A DNA stretch of 64,000 nt from JBMNFI01 sp050949225 (GTDB taxonomy: Bacteria; Bacillota; Dehalobacteriia; UBA4068). Numbering within the stretch: position 1 is the first letter of the stretch; every line of letters begins with the position of its first letter. Below are positions 17,263 to 26,457 of the stretch, piece after piece. The notes under the pieces were generated by a model, which was not told the DNA's origin, made no database searches, and saw nothing but the letters and a program-made list of their open reading frames with translations. The translations under genes and the position numbers were made by a program. The stretch spans positions 372,001 through 436,000 of the forward strand of contig JBMNFI010000002.1 in NCBI GenBank assembly GCA_050949225.1. Reading direction: 5' to 3'.

Positions 17263-18042
17263 ATGGATGTAATATCGATGAAACAACTATTGGAGGCAGG
17301 GGTACATTTTGGGCACCAGACACGTCGCTGGAACCCTAAAATGTCCAGATACATTTTTACTGAACGTAATGGTATCTATATTATTGATCTGCAAAAGACC
17401 GTCAAAAAGGTAGAAGAGGCTTATAAATTTATCCGTTCGGTGGCAGAAGAAGGCAAAAGTATCTTATTTGTTGGAACAAAAAAACAAGCTCAGGATTCTA
17501 TTAAAGAAGAGGCTCAAAGATGCAGCATGTTTTATGTTAAGGAGCGTTGGCTGGGTGGGATGCTAACCAACTTCCCTACTATTCAAAAACGCATTAACTA
17601 TTTGCGTCAACTGGAAAAAATGGAGGAAGATGGGACTTTTGAATTATTACCAAAAAAAGAAGTTTCCCAATTGCAGGCGGAAAAAGACAAGCTGGAACGT
17701 TTTTTAGGTGGAATTAAAAACATGAAAAGGCTACCTGGTGCCTTATTTGTGGTTGATCCCAGAAAAGAAAAAATCGCTATCGCTGAAGCTCGCCGCTTGG
17801 GTATTCCTATCGTGGCAATTGTAGATACTAACTGTGATCCTGATGAAATTGATTATGTAATACCCGGCAATGATGATGCTATTCGTGCCGTAAGATTATT
17901 GGCCTCTAAAATGGCTGATGCAGTTTTGGAAGCTAATCAGGGTGAATCCATGGCTCAGGAAGAAGAAACAGAACTTCCGGAAAAAGAAGCCGTTTCGGTT
18001 GGCAAAGAAGTTGCCGATGTTGCAACAGAAAAAACTGTTTAG
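17263..18042 (+). CDS. rpsB: 30S ribosomal protein S2
   Basis: A 259-residue S2 protein of the small ribosomal subunit, needed for S1 binding where S1 exists. MKQLLEAGVHFGHQTRRWNPKM at the N-terminus (residues 6 onward), KRLPGALFVVDPRKE and PIVAIVDTNCDPD are textbook S2 segments. An acidic tail of about 35 residues extends the core. ATG 17263 has AAAGGAGG 7 bases upstream; ATG 17278 is a less well placed alternative. Expression is probably driven by the promoter at 17127. Confidence 0.97.
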   Translation: MDVISMKQLLEAGVHFGHQTRRWNPKMSRYIFTERNGIYIIDLQKTVKKVEEAYKFIRSVAEEGKSILFVGTKKQAQDSIKEEAQRCSMFYVKERWLGGMLTNFPTIQKRINYLRQLEKMEEDGTFELLPKKEVSQLQAEKDKLERFLGGIKNMKRLPGALFVVDPRKEKIAIAEARRLGIPIVAIVDTNCDPDEIDYVIPGNDDAIRAVRLLASKMADAVLEANQGESMAQEEETELPEKEAVSVGKEVADVATEKTV

Positions 18043-18059
18043 GCTTAAGAAAATCTGAG

Positions 18060-18088
18060 GCGGGGGTTGATTTTCCCTGCCTTTTTCC
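18060..18088 (+). terminator. Attenuator-like terminator between rpsB and tsf
   Basis: GGCGGGG (18060-18066) pairs with CCCTGCC (18076-18082), with one G-U pair, followed by TTTTT. Such a hairpin would make tsf expression lower than rpsB if partly read through. Confidence 0.7.
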
Positions 18089-18119
18089 AACATAATATAT
18101 ATTACTGGAGGTATATCTA

Positions 18120-18770
18120 ATGGCTATTAGTGCAGCAGATGTAAAAAATTTAAGAGAAAAAACCGGCGCCGGCATGATGGATTGCAAAAAAGCTTTGACT
18201 GAATGCAATGGTGATATAGAAAAAGCAATTGACTATTTGAGAGAAAAAGGTTTGGCTTCGGCGGCTAAAAAAGCCGGACGCATTGCCGCTGAGGGCTTAG
18301 TTGAGTCATATATTCATGCCGGAGGTAAAATCGGTGTTTTAGTAGAAATCAACTGTGAAACTGATTTTGTGGCTAAAACACCTGAATACAAGGAGCTGTG
18401 CCGCGATGTTGCAATGCAAATTGCTGCTTCCAATCCTTTGTTTGTAAGTCGTGAGGAAATACCGGCAGCTTCTGTTGCTAAAGAAAAAGAGATTTTGAAA
18501 GCGCAGGCTCTTAATGAGGGTAAACCGGAAAACATTGCAGAAAAAATGGTAGAAGGACGCATTGAAAAATACTTTAAAGAAGTTTGTTTATTAGAGCAGC
18601 CTTTTATTAAAGACAGCGATAAATCTATCCAGGAAATGTTGACGGAAAAAATTTCCACTATCGGAGAGAACATTTCCATCCGTCGTTTTGCTCGTTTTGT
18701 GGTGGGTGAAGGAATTGAAAAAAGAGAAAGCAATCTGGCCGAAGAAGTTGCAGCTATGAATAAATGTTAA
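18120..18770 (+). CDS. tsf: Translation elongation factor Ts
   Basis: A 216-residue EF-Ts, the guanine nucleotide exchange factor of EF-Tu. The N-terminal UBA-like segment VKNLREKTGAGMMDCKKAL and the core EINCETDFVAKT are diagnostic. At 216 residues it is of the short type with a reduced second core subdomain, as in many Bacillota relatives. TGGAGG precedes the ATG. It follows rpsB as in most bacteria, separated by an attenuator-like hairpin. Confidence 0.96.
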   Translation: MAISAADVKNLREKTGAGMMDCKKALTECNGDIEKAIDYLREKGLASAAKKAGRIAAEGLVESYIHAGGKIGVLVEINCETDFVAKTPEYKELCRDVAMQIAASNPLFVSREEIPAASVAKEKEILKAQALNEGKPENIAEKMVEGRIEKYFKEVCLLEQPFIKDSDKSIQEMLTEKISTIGENISIRRFARFVVGEGIEKRESNLAEEVAAMNKC

Positions 18771-18908
18771 TAAGCATATTTAATCAGCTTGTAAAAATTG
18801 TTGTGTTTGATAAAATTGCCGCTGAATAAACCTTTTTTGAGAGGATTTTTACATTTTATGCAGAAATTTGATTTATGTATAAAATTAAACTAAGGAGTAG
18901 TGATATTT

Positions 18909-19631
18909 GTGCAGCCTAAATACAAAAGACTGATACTCAAAATTAGTGGTGAATCTTTGGCGGGCGAGGCAGGTTATGGTTTAGATCAGGATACTATCGA
19001 TGGCGTTTCCTCACAAATTAGAGATTTAAATCGCTTAGGTGTGGAGATTGCTATTGTGGTAGGTGGCGGCAATATCTGGAGGGGTGTTTCCGGAAGCTCT
19101 CATGGCATGGATCGAGCTACGGCCGACTATATGGGTATGTTGGCCACGGTGATTAATGCCCTGGCTTTGCAGGATGCTTTGGAAAAATTTGATGTTGCCA
19201 CTAGGGTTCAATCAGCTATTGAGATGAGGGCTGTTGCGGAACCGTATATTCGTCGTCGTGCCATCAGGCATCTGGAAAAGGGACGAGTAGTGATTTTTGC
19301 CGCAGGCACAGGAAACCCTTATTTTTCTACGGATACCACTTCTGCTTTAAGAGCTGCAGAAATTGAAGCAGAAATTATCTTAATGGCCAAGAAAGTTGAT
19401 GGGATTTATGATAGTGATCCAGTATCTAATCCGGATGCCAAAAAATTTGATACACTTTCCTATATGGATGTGTTAAGCTTAGAATTAAGGGTGATGGATT
19501 CCACAGCCGCCTCTTTATGTAAGGATAACGCTATCCCCCTGATGGTATTTGATATTACTAAGCCAAAAAATATAGTGAGGGCTGTGATGGGTGAAAACAT
19601 TGGCACATATTTAGGAGGGGATAATTTATGA
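18909..19631 (+). CDS. pyrH: Uridylate kinase
   Basis: A 240-residue UMP kinase of the amino-acid-kinase fold that makes UDP for nucleotide and cell-wall sugar synthesis. LKISGESLAGE, VGGGNIWRG, DRATADYMGML and AAGTGNPYFSTDT are the family motifs. GTG 18909 gives MQPKYKRLILKISGE, matching the usual start; GTG 18900 is too close to AAGGAG. The next gene overlaps by 4 bases, so pyrH and frr are translationally coupled. The preceding 129-base gap has no clear terminator. Confidence 0.96.
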   Translation: MQPKYKRLILKISGESLAGEAGYGLDQDTIDGVSSQIRDLNRLGVEIAIVVGGGNIWRGVSGSSHGMDRATADYMGMLATVINALALQDALEKFDVATRVQSAIEMRAVAEPYIRRRAIRHLEKGRVVIFAAGTGNPYFSTDTTSALRAAEIEAEIILMAKKVDGIYDSDPVSNPDAKKFDTLSYMDVLSLELRVMDSTAASLCKDNAIPLMVFDITKPKNIVRAVMGENIGTYLGGDNL

Positions 19632-20185
19632 TCAAAGATATTTTAGCCAGTGGAGAGGAAAAAATTGATAAGGTTGCTGAAGCATTGTCAAAGGAATTGG
19701 TCTCAGTGAGAGCCGGTAGAGCGAATCCGGCTATTTTAGACAGGATAATGGTTGATTATTATGGCACTCCGACACCGATCAATCAGACGTCCAATATTTC
19801 TTGTCCGGAAGCACGTTTAATTTTGATTCAGCCTTGGGATAAAAATATGGCTACGGAAATTGAAAGAGCTATTTTAAAGTCTGATTTAGATCTTACTCCC
19901 AATAATGATGGTACTGTTATACGTATAGCTATTCCGCAATTGACTGAAGAAAGGCGTAAGGATTTAGTAAAAGCTTGTAATAAAACAACGGAGGAATCCA
20001 AAGTTTCTATCCGCAATATCAGAAGGGATTTGAATGATCAGGTTAGGGCTTTGGAAAAAAACAAGGAAATTTCTGAAGATGCCAGCATTGTCGCATTAGA
20101 AGACATCCAAAAGATTGTTGATAAGGGTGTTAAAAAGCTGGAAGAAATTTTGGCACTTAAGGAAAAGGATATTCTGGAGATTTAA
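19628..20185 (+). CDS. frr: Ribosome recycling factor
   Basis: A 185-residue RRF that, with EF-G, splits post-termination ribosomes. VRAGRANPAILDRIMVDYYG and ISCPEARLILIQPWD are diagnostic, and PQLTEERRKDLVK lies near the hinge. The length equals the family norm. The ATG overlaps the pyrH stop and GGAGG precedes it. Confidence 0.97.
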   Translation: MIKDILASGEEKIDKVAEALSKELVSVRAGRANPAILDRIMVDYYGTPTPINQTSNISCPEARLILIQPWDKNMATEIERAILKSDLDLTPNNDGTVIRIAIPQLTEERRKDLVKACNKTTEESKVSIRNIRRDLNDQVRALEKNKEISEDASIVALEDIQKIVDKGVKKLEEILALKEKDILEI

Positions 20186-20236
20186 TAAATATTATTTATA
20201 AAATAAAGTAGGTTTTTAAGAAAGGAGGTGTCCGTA

Positions 20237-20401
20237 ATGGCATATGTAATTACCGATGAATGTTTGGCTTGTGGCGCATGTGAGGATGAATGTCCAGTTG
20301 GCGCCATTAAAGAGGGTGATATTTACTACATCACAGATGAGTGTTCCGAATGCGGTGCTTGTGTTGATACTTGCCCTGTTAATGCTATTGTTGAACAATA
20401 G
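20237..20401 (+). CDS. 2[4Fe-4S] ferredoxin
   Basis: A 54-residue clostridial-type ferredoxin, an electron carrier with two [4Fe-4S] clusters. The two motifs are C9-x2-C12-x2-C15-x3-C19-P and C36-x2-C39-x2-C42-x3-C46-P, symmetrically arranged. The ribosome site AAAGGAGGTG (20221-20230) is very strong, pointing to high expression. The gene stands between frr and uppS and ends at a strong terminator. It could feed electrons to IspG, an iron-sulfur enzyme in this window, but that link is inference. Confidence 0.93.
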   Translation: MAYVITDECLACGACEDECPVGAIKEGDIYYITDECSECGACVDTCPVNAIVEQ

Positions 20402-20436
20402 TACATTACAAGTAAACAATAATTTACAACATAGTT

Positions 20437-20476
20437 AAAGACCTTCTCATTAAATGAGAAGGTCTTTGATTTTTTT
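20437..20476 (+). terminator. Strong terminator after the ferredoxin gene
   Basis: A 15-base arm at 20437-20451 is perfectly complementary to 20453-20467, followed by GATTTTTTT. The structure covers ATG 20454, which argues against that codon as the uppS start. Confidence 0.93.
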
Positions 20477-20494
20477 ACTAAAATATGAGATAAT
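20466..20494 (+). promoter_or_regulatory. Candidate promoter for uppS
   Basis: TTGATT (20466-20471), 17-base spacer, GATAAT (20489-20494). It overlaps the terminator tail and would restart transcription at about 20501 for uppS-cdsA and onward. Confidence 0.5.
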
Positions 20495-20525
20495 AAGGTA
20501 TCTTAGATGTTTGAGAGGTACTGTT

Positions 20526-21299
20526 GTGGCTTTATTGAAAAAAAATAAAAACAATCCCTCAGTCAAGGTTGATAATGATCTTTTTTCAGCAGTAGATTTA
20601 TCCAATCTGCCACGCCATATCGCGATTATTATGGATGGTAACGGACGCTGGGCCAAAAAGAGACAATTGCCGCGACCTGTGGGGCATCGTCATGGTGCGG
20701 AAGCTTTGCGGCACATTGTGGAAAGTTGTAATGATTTGGGTGTCGAATATTTAACTGTTTTTGCTTTTTCTACCGAAAACTGGAGACGACCTTCTACGGA
20801 AATTGGAATTATTATGAATCTCTTTATCGAATACTTGCGTAAAGAGCTCTTATCTATGCATGAAAAAAATTTGCGTATTAAAGCTATTGGTGAATTAGAT
20901 CTCTTGCCTGAGCCGGTAAAAGATGAATTTTTAACTGCCATGGAAAGAACCAAGGATAACGACGGCTTGTTATTTTGTTTGGCTGTTAATTATGGTTCAA
21001 GGTTGGAAATTACCAAGGCTGCCAGAGCTTTGGCCGAGCAAGTAAAGAATGGCTGTTTAGAGCCTGATGAAATTAATGAAGAGATTTTTTCTAAAAACCT
21101 TTATACCGCTGGTTTACCTGATCCTGATTTATTAATTAGGCCATCCGGTGAGTTGCGTATTAGTAATTTTTTATTGTGGCAACTTGCTTATGCCGAGTTC
21201 TACTATAGTGATGTTTTATGGCCTGATTTTACGCCTCGGGAGTTGACAAAGGCCATAGTATCATATCAAAAAAGGGACCGCCGTTTTGGTGGTGTGTAA
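20526..21299 (+). CDS. uppS: Isoprenyl transferase (undecaprenyl diphosphate synthase)
   Basis: A 257-residue cis-prenyltransferase that extends farnesyl diphosphate to undecaprenyl diphosphate, the lipid carrier for peptidoglycan. HIAIIMDGNGRWAKKR carries the catalytic aspartate, followed by GHRHGAEALR, TVFAFSTENWRRP and the C-terminal RPSGELRISNFLLWQ. GTG 20526 follows GAGAGG by 7 bases; the in-frame ATG 20454 lies inside the preceding terminator and is rejected. cdsA follows after 9 bases, as in most bacteria. Confidence 0.95.
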   Translation: MALLKKNKNNPSVKVDNDLFSAVDLSNLPRHIAIIMDGNGRWAKKRQLPRPVGHRHGAEALRHIVESCNDLGVEYLTVFAFSTENWRRPSTEIGIIMNLFIEYLRKELLSMHEKNLRIKAIGELDLLPEPVKDEFLTAMERTKDNDGLLFCLAVNYGSRLEITKAARALAEQVKNGCLEPDEINEEIFSKNLYTAGLPDPDLLIRPSGELRISNFLLWQLAYAEFYYSDVLWPDFTPRELTKAIVSYQKRDRRFGGV

Positions 21300-21308
21300 A
21301 GGAGAAAA

Positions 21309-22100
21309 ATGTTTAAAACAAGAGTAATCACAGCTATAATTTTTGCACCTGCTTTATTGTTGTTGATTTATTTGGGCAGCTGGCCCCTTTTGATAGCCTT
21401 GGGTATTTTTACGGGTGTTGGTGTCTATGAATATGGTAAAATGATGACAGCTAAAAATTATCAAGTTCCCTATCCGTTGTTGATTGCGGCCGCTATTTCC
21501 ATAATGGTGGCGGTCGGGCAGGCTGCTTGGTGGCTGCTAGGGCTGATCTTTGTCGTTGTCCTGGTGCTGTTAATTATTTGGGCGATGAGAAAACAGGAAA
21601 AATTTCCGGGCATAATGTTAAGTTTGGGCGGTATTATGTATATAGGAATAGGTTTTGGTTTTGTGCTCTTATTACGTTTGCCTCCCCATACTTGGAGTAT
21701 CCTGATTTTGGTCTTTCTTTTGACCTGGGCAACTGATGTTGGTGCTTATTTATTGGGCAGTGCCTTTGGTAAAAAAAAGCTGGCGCCTGCTATTAGTCCT
21801 AATAAAACAGTGGCAGGTGCGGTAGGCGGAGTTATTTGTGCGGCCGTGACGACGCTTGTTTTTGGCTTATTGTTTGTGGGGATTCCTTGGTATCTTTTAA
21901 TCATTATAGGGGTTATTGGTTCTTTATTCGGCCAATTTGGTGACCTGTTTGAATCGATGATCAAGCGTTGGTCCGGGATTAAAGACTCGGGCGGATTTTT
22001 TCCCGGTCACGGGGGCGTTTTAGATCGTTTTGACAGTGTTTTATTTGTAGCCCCGACAGTTTATTTTCTACTAATGTTTTTTAACTACTTAGGTGCGTAA
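21309..22100 (+). CDS. cdsA: Phosphatidate cytidylyltransferase
   Basis: A 263-residue polytopic membrane enzyme that makes CDP-diacylglycerol from phosphatidate and CTP, the branch point of phospholipid synthesis. Several hydrophobic segments are seen through residue 200, and the signature S-x-IKR-x-GIKDSG...PGHGGVLDRFDS lies near residues 217-242. The gene lies between uppS and the permease-dxr-rseP block, the normal bacterial order. Confidence 0.95.
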   Translation: MFKTRVITAIIFAPALLLLIYLGSWPLLIALGIFTGVGVYEYGKMMTAKNYQVPYPLLIAAAISIMVAVGQAAWWLLGLIFVVVLVLLIIWAMRKQEKFPGIMLSLGGIMYIGIGFGFVLLLRLPPHTWSILILVFLLTWATDVGAYLLGSAFGKKKLAPAISPNKTVAGAVGGVICAAVTTLVFGLLFVGIPWYLLIIIGVIGSLFGQFGDLFESMIKRWSGIKDSGGFFPGHGGVLDRFDSVLFVAPTVYFLLMFFNYLGA

Positions 22101-22134
22101 ATAGCAATAAGAGCGGCCAAAGAAAGAGTTGGCT

Positions 22135-23187
22135 ATGCTCGGAGACAGAGATACACAGGGTTTATTAAAACTGCTTTTAAAGCTCTTAATTGTTCTCACT
22201 GTTATAGTTTTAGTAGTAGTAGGGTATACTTGGTTTTTGCCTATTTTAGGTAAAATTATCGCCTTTATAGGGATAGTTTTAGTGCCTTTTTTGGTTTCTT
22301 GGATAATTGCCATTATTACTAAACCATTGGTAACTGTGTTATGTAAGCGCTGTTATTTACCTAAAACGGCAGCGGTAATTTTGTTGATGGCGGCGGTAGC
22401 CGCCTTAATAATCAAGGCAACTCAGATTATTGTTTCATACGCCATAAGTTGTGCTGATGATTTTAAAGAAATTGGCAGGCAGTTGATGTCGTCCTTGGAG
22501 GAGTTTTTGGCTCAGGCCGGCAGTAATGCAGAACTGACAGCGGTTTTATCTCAGGGCGGCCAATTGCTTGATGGCTTTTTGCAGAACTTGGTGACTGCTT
22601 TAATTGATTTTGCACAGAGCATACCAACGTTTGCTCTTTGTTTGGCGATTATAATATTAGCTACTTTCTTTTTTTGTCGGAATGATCAATTACCGTTGCG
22701 CTTAGTTAGTAAGCTGGCTCCTGCCACTAGGCGTCAGCAGGTACAAAAGGCTTATCTGTATCTAGAGAAGATTATTGGCGGTTATGCCCGGGCACAATTG
22801 ATTTTGATTAGCATTTCCACAACATTATGTATTGTTTTCTATCTGTTGATGGGTGTTAAAGGAGCCCTTGCTTTAGGTGTTATAACGGGTGTTTTGGATA
22901 TATTGCCTATGTTAGGGCCGGGAACATTGATCATCCCTTGGGCGATTTACAGTTTGCTTGTTGATAATCATTTATTAGGTATAAGCCTGATAATCTTCTA
23001 CATAATTTTACTGGCGGTGCGTAATATTTTAGAGCCTAAATTAGTAGGTGATCGTTTAGGTTTACATCCTTTGGCGGTTTTGGCAGCCGTCTTGGTGGGC
23101 TTTCAGCTGCTAGGTGTGTGGGGTCTGATTGCGGGCCCGCTGGCTTTAGCTATAGCACTGGCTATTTATCGTTTTAAACAGGCTTGA
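22135..23187 (+). CDS. AI-2E family transporter (PerM/YtvI type)
   Basis: A 350-residue membrane protein of the AI-2E/PerM family, with hydrophobic segments near the N-terminus (about 20-75) and several in the C-terminal half, including GVITGVLDILPMLGPGTLIIPW, the conserved family block. Members include autoinducer exporters and Na+/H+ antiporters, so substrate is uncertain. ATG 22135 was taken; a TTG six bases earlier is possible. It sits between cdsA and dxr. Confidence 0.82.
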   Translation: MLGDRDTQGLLKLLLKLLIVLTVIVLVVVGYTWFLPILGKIIAFIGIVLVPFLVSWIIAIITKPLVTVLCKRCYLPKTAAVILLMAAVAALIIKATQIIVSYAISCADDFKEIGRQLMSSLEEFLAQAGSNAELTAVLSQGGQLLDGFLQNLVTALIDFAQSIPTFALCLAIIILATFFFCRNDQLPLRLVSKLAPATRRQQVQKAYLYLEKIIGGYARAQLILISISTTLCIVFYLLMGVKGALALGVITGVLDILPMLGPGTLIIPWAIYSLLVDNHLLGISLIIFYIILLAVRNILEPKLVGDRLGLHPLAVLAAVLVGFQLLGVWGLIAGPLALAIALAIYRFKQA

Positions 23188-23202
23188 TGGGAGAGATAAA
23201 TC

Positions 23203-24351
23203 ATGAAAAAAATTGCATTACTGGGTTCGACCGGTTCGATCGGCAGGCAAACTTTAGAGGTTGCAGATTGGTTTACCGAGGAAATAGAAATAATCGCTTT
23301 AGCAGCTTACAGCAATGTTGATTTATTAGTTAAGCAGGTAGAAAAATACCGACCATCAGTTGTGGTGATTGCCGATGAAAGTAAATATTTAGAGCTGCGG
23401 GAAAAACTGGATGATTATCATGGTGTCGTTTTGGCAGGGCCGGCGGGATTGGTGGTGGCTGCTACTTTGGCTGAGGTAAATACGGTGGTGGCGGCAATTA
23501 GCGGTATTGCCGGACTTTTGCCGGTGGTGGAAGCGATTAAATCCGGTAAAGACATTGCTTTAGCTAACAAAGAGGTTTTAGTTTCCGCCGGGCAATTGGT
23601 CATGGATTTAGTGCGTAAGCATCAGGTTGCCCTGCTGCCGGTTGACAGTGAGCATTCGGCGATTTTTCAATGCTTAGAGGATGATCCCGAGGTGGTGGAT
23701 TATTTATTAATTACGGCTTCCGGGGGTCCTTTCAGGGAGTGGTCGGCCGAACGCCTGGCGACTGCTACGGCTCAAGAGGCTTTAAAGCATCCTACTTGGC
23801 AGATGGGTGCTAAAATCACTATTGATTCGGCTTCCTTAATGAATAAAGGACTGGAGGTTATTGAGGCGCATTGGCTTTTTGATCTGCCTTTTGATCAGAT
23901 CAAAGTGGTGGTGCACAAAGAGAGTATTATTCACTCTTTGGTGCAGTATAAGGATGGTTCTTTGCTGGCACATTTAGGAGCGCCGGATATGCGGATCCCC
24001 ATTCAATATGCTTTAACCTATCCAAAAAGAAGGGCGAATAAATTGCAAAATATTAATTTGGCGGGGATTGGCTGTTTAAGCTTTGCTGAGCCGGACTATC
24101 AAAAATTCCCTTGCCTGGCTTTAGCATATCAAGCGGGACGTGCCGGAAAAACTTATCCGGCGGCTATGAATGCAGCCAATGAAGAGTTGGTGGCCGCTTA
24201 TTTGCGAGAACACATAACTTTTCCTGAAATCGGTCAACATATAGAAATGATTTTAAGTAAACATCAAGCCTTGTCGGGCGATGATCTTTCCGATATTTTA
24301 GAGGCTGATCGCTGGGCACGGGAAACTATTAAGCGAACTATAGGAGGCTAA
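23203..24351 (+). CDS. dxr: 1-deoxy-D-xylulose 5-phosphate reductoisomerase
   Basis: A 382-residue NADPH enzyme that converts DXP to 2-C-methylerythritol 4-phosphate, the committed step of the MEP isoprenoid pathway. The N-terminal LLGSTGSIGRQTLEV binds NADPH; LANKEVLVSAG, the metal-binding PVDSEHSAIFQ, TASGGPFR and SASLMNKGLEVIEAHWLF form the active site. ispG, another MEP gene, lies two genes downstream. Confidence 0.97.
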   Translation: MKKIALLGSTGSIGRQTLEVADWFTEEIEIIALAAYSNVDLLVKQVEKYRPSVVVIADESKYLELREKLDDYHGVVLAGPAGLVVAATLAEVNTVVAAISGIAGLLPVVEAIKSGKDIALANKEVLVSAGQLVMDLVRKHQVALLPVDSEHSAIFQCLEDDPEVVDYLLITASGGPFREWSAERLATATAQEALKHPTWQMGAKITIDSASLMNKGLEVIEAHWLFDLPFDQIKVVVHKESIIHSLVQYKDGSLLAHLGAPDMRIPIQYALTYPKRRANKLQNINLAGIGCLSFAEPDYQKFPCLALAYQAGRAGKTYPAAMNAANEELVAAYLREHITFPEIGQHIEMILSKHQALSGDDLSDILEADRWARETIKRTIGG

Positions 24352-24353
24352 AT

Positions 24354-25370
24354 TTGGGTATTATAATTGCTATTTTAATATTTTTAATTTTAATTGTAGC
24401 ACATGAATTTGGTCATTTTATTATTGCTAAAATCAATAAGGTGCGGGTAACTGAATTCTGTATTGGTTTAGGTCCTAAGATTTGGGGAGTGAAAAGAAAA
24501 GGCGGGGAAACAGAGTTTGCTTTGAGAGCTCTGCCGATTGGCGGCGCCTGCATGATGGTAGGCGAAGATGAAGATAATGATGATCCTAAAGCGTTTAATA
24601 AAAAAACCATTCCGCAGCGGATTGCTATTGTAGCCGGTGGTCCGGCGATGAATTTTGTTGTCGCAATTGTTATTTTTGTAGTGATTTTTACTGGTATGGG
24701 TGTTGCCTCACAGGGCAATGTAGTGGGTGAAGTTGTAGCAAACCAACCGGCCGCCCAAGCCGGATTACGCAGCGGAGATGCAATTTTATCTGTCAATGGC
24801 TTAGATACTGCCAGTTGGTCAGATATTGTTGCCACTGTTCAGGAGCAGCCGGCCGGAGAGCCTTTACTTTTAGGGATTGAACGAGAAGGCGTGTTTTTAG
24901 AATTTACGGCCACGCCATACTATGATCAGGATAATGAGCGATGGTTAATCGGGATAATGCCCATTACAGAAAAAGTGGGGGTTATAAAGGCGATCGGTTT
25001 AGGATTTAAGCAATGTTTTGTGATGACTAAATTACTATTGGTGACATTGTTTCAAATTTTGACAGGGCAGGTTCCGGCTGATGTGGCAGGTCCGGTCGGT
25101 GTAGTTAGCATTGTGGGGCAAACCGTGCAGTCGGGATTGCAAAATGTGCTTGTTTTGGCTGCTTTTTTAAGCATCAACCTGGGAGTGATCAATCTTTTGC
25201 CTATCCCGGCTTTGGATGGCAGTCGCATCATTTTCTTAATCGTGGAAGGAATCAGGCGTAAACCCGTTAAAAATGAGGCGCTGATTCATTTTATCGGTTT
25301 TGCGGCTTTAATAGTTTTAATGGTGGTTATCACGTATAAAGATGTTTTACGTTTGATGGGAGATGGTTAA
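24354..25370 (+). CDS. rseP: RIP metalloprotease RseP (site-2 protease)
   Basis: A 338-residue intramembrane zinc protease. The HEFGH motif is at residues 17-21 in the first membrane segment, a PDZ domain spans about 115-190 (QPAAQAGLRSGDAILSVNG), and the second metal motif NLLPIPALDGSR lies in a later segment. It releases membrane-held regulators such as anti-sigma factors; its target here is unknown. The start is TTG 24354, with GGAGG upstream and only 2 bases after the dxr stop. Confidence 0.93.
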   Translation: MGIIIAILIFLILIVAHEFGHFIIAKINKVRVTEFCIGLGPKIWGVKRKGGETEFALRALPIGGACMMVGEDEDNDDPKAFNKKTIPQRIAIVAGGPAMNFVVAIVIFVVIFTGMGVASQGNVVGEVVANQPAAQAGLRSGDAILSVNGLDTASWSDIVATVQEQPAGEPLLLGIEREGVFLEFTATPYYDQDNERWLIGIMPITEKVGVIKAIGLGFKQCFVMTKLLLVTLFQILTGQVPADVAGPVGVVSIVGQTVQSGLQNVLVLAAFLSINLGVINLLPIPALDGSRIIFLIVEGIRRKPVKNEALIHFIGFAALIVLMVVITYKDVLRLMGDG

Positions 25371-26457
25371 AGTGACTTTAATTTTCCCTCGCCGCATCAG
25401 CCGCGTGATCTCTGTTGGAGATGTTAAAATCGGTGGTGGTTATCCTCTTTCAATTCAATCAATGACCAATACTAAAACGGCGGATGTGACGGCGACTCTA
25501 CAGCAAATCGCCGTATTACAGTCTGCCGGTTGTCAGATTGTTCGCACGGCTGTGCCTGATCTAGAGGCGGCCCAGGCCTTGCCATTGATCTTACGAGAGA
25601 GTAAAATACCAGTGGTGGCGGATATCCATTTTGATTATCGTTTGGCTCTAGCTGCGATTAAAGCAAGGGTGCAGGGTTTACGTATTAATCCCGGCAATAT
25701 TGGTGCCAGATATAAAATTAAAGAGGTGGTTTTATCTGCCAAAGATGCCGGTATTCCCATCCGTATTGGCGTGAATGCCGGATCATTGGAAAAAGATCTT
25801 TTGGCAGCATATGGTCTTTCGGCACAGGCCATGGTTGAAAGTGCTTTGCGTCACGTGGAAATTTTAGAGGCAGAAAATTTTTCTGACCTTAAAATTTCGC
25901 TTAAAGCTTCTGATATCCCATTGATGATTGAAGCGTATCGTTTATTAGCAAAACAAGTAGATTATCCTTTTCATATTGGGGTGACGGAAGCGGGAACCTA
26001 TAAAAGGGGTTCGATCAGAAGCGCTTGTGGTTTAAGTATTTTGCTGGCAGAGGGGTTAGGGGATACGCTGCGTGTTTCTTTGACCGGTGATCCGGTGATG
26101 GAGATTACAGTGGCTCAAGAGATTTTAGCTGCTTTACATTTGCGAAAAAATAAATTTGAGTTCATTTCTTGCCCTACTTGTGGCAGGACAATGATAGATG
26201 TAGAAAGAATTGCACTAGAGGTAGAAAAACATTTGGAGATGCTTACACCGCCTCGCCCTTTAAAAATTGCTGTTATGGGTTGTGTGGTTAATGGTCCCGG
26301 CGAGGCAAAAGGTGCCGATTTAGGTATTGCCGGCGGGGAGAATGAGGGTGTTTTATTTTATCAGGGACAAGCCATCGGGAGGTACGCTAATGATCAGTTG
26401 GCTCAGGCCTTGATCGATAAAGTTAGAGAAATTATTAATCAGGAGGAAGATAGATGA
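25363..26457 (+). CDS. ispG: (E)-4-hydroxy-3-methylbut-2-enyl-diphosphate synthase (flavodoxin/ferredoxin)
   Basis: A 364-residue iron-sulfur enzyme of the MEP pathway. The TIM barrel includes VADIHFDYRLAL and RINPGNIG, and the C-terminal cluster domain has ISCPTCGRT and GCVVNGPGEA with the cysteine ligands. The start overlaps the rseP end by 8 bases; GTG 25372 is a possible later start. The reaction needs two electrons from ferredoxin or flavodoxin. Confidence 0.96.
   Translation: MVKVTLIFPRRISRVISVGDVKIGGGYPLSIQSMTNTKTADVTATLQQIAVLQSAGCQIVRTAVPDLEAAQALPLILRESKIPVVADIHFDYRLALAAIKARVQGLRINPGNIGARYKIKEVVLSAKDAGIPIRIGVNAGSLEKDLLAAYGLSAQAMVESALRHVEILEAENFSDLKISLKASDIPLMIEAYRLLAKQVDYPFHIGVTEAGTYKRGSIRSACGLSILLAEGLGDTLRVSLTGDPVMEITVAQEILAALHLRKNKFEFISCPTCGRTMIDVERIALEVEKHLEMLTPPRPLKIAVMGCVVNGPGEAKGADLGIAGGENEGVLFYQGQAIGRYANDQLAQALIDKVREIINQEEDR

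Noticed and set aside
20454..20525. Longer UppS starting at ATG 20454
   Set aside because: The codon is inside the ferredoxin terminator stem and has no ribosome site; GTG 20526 has one.
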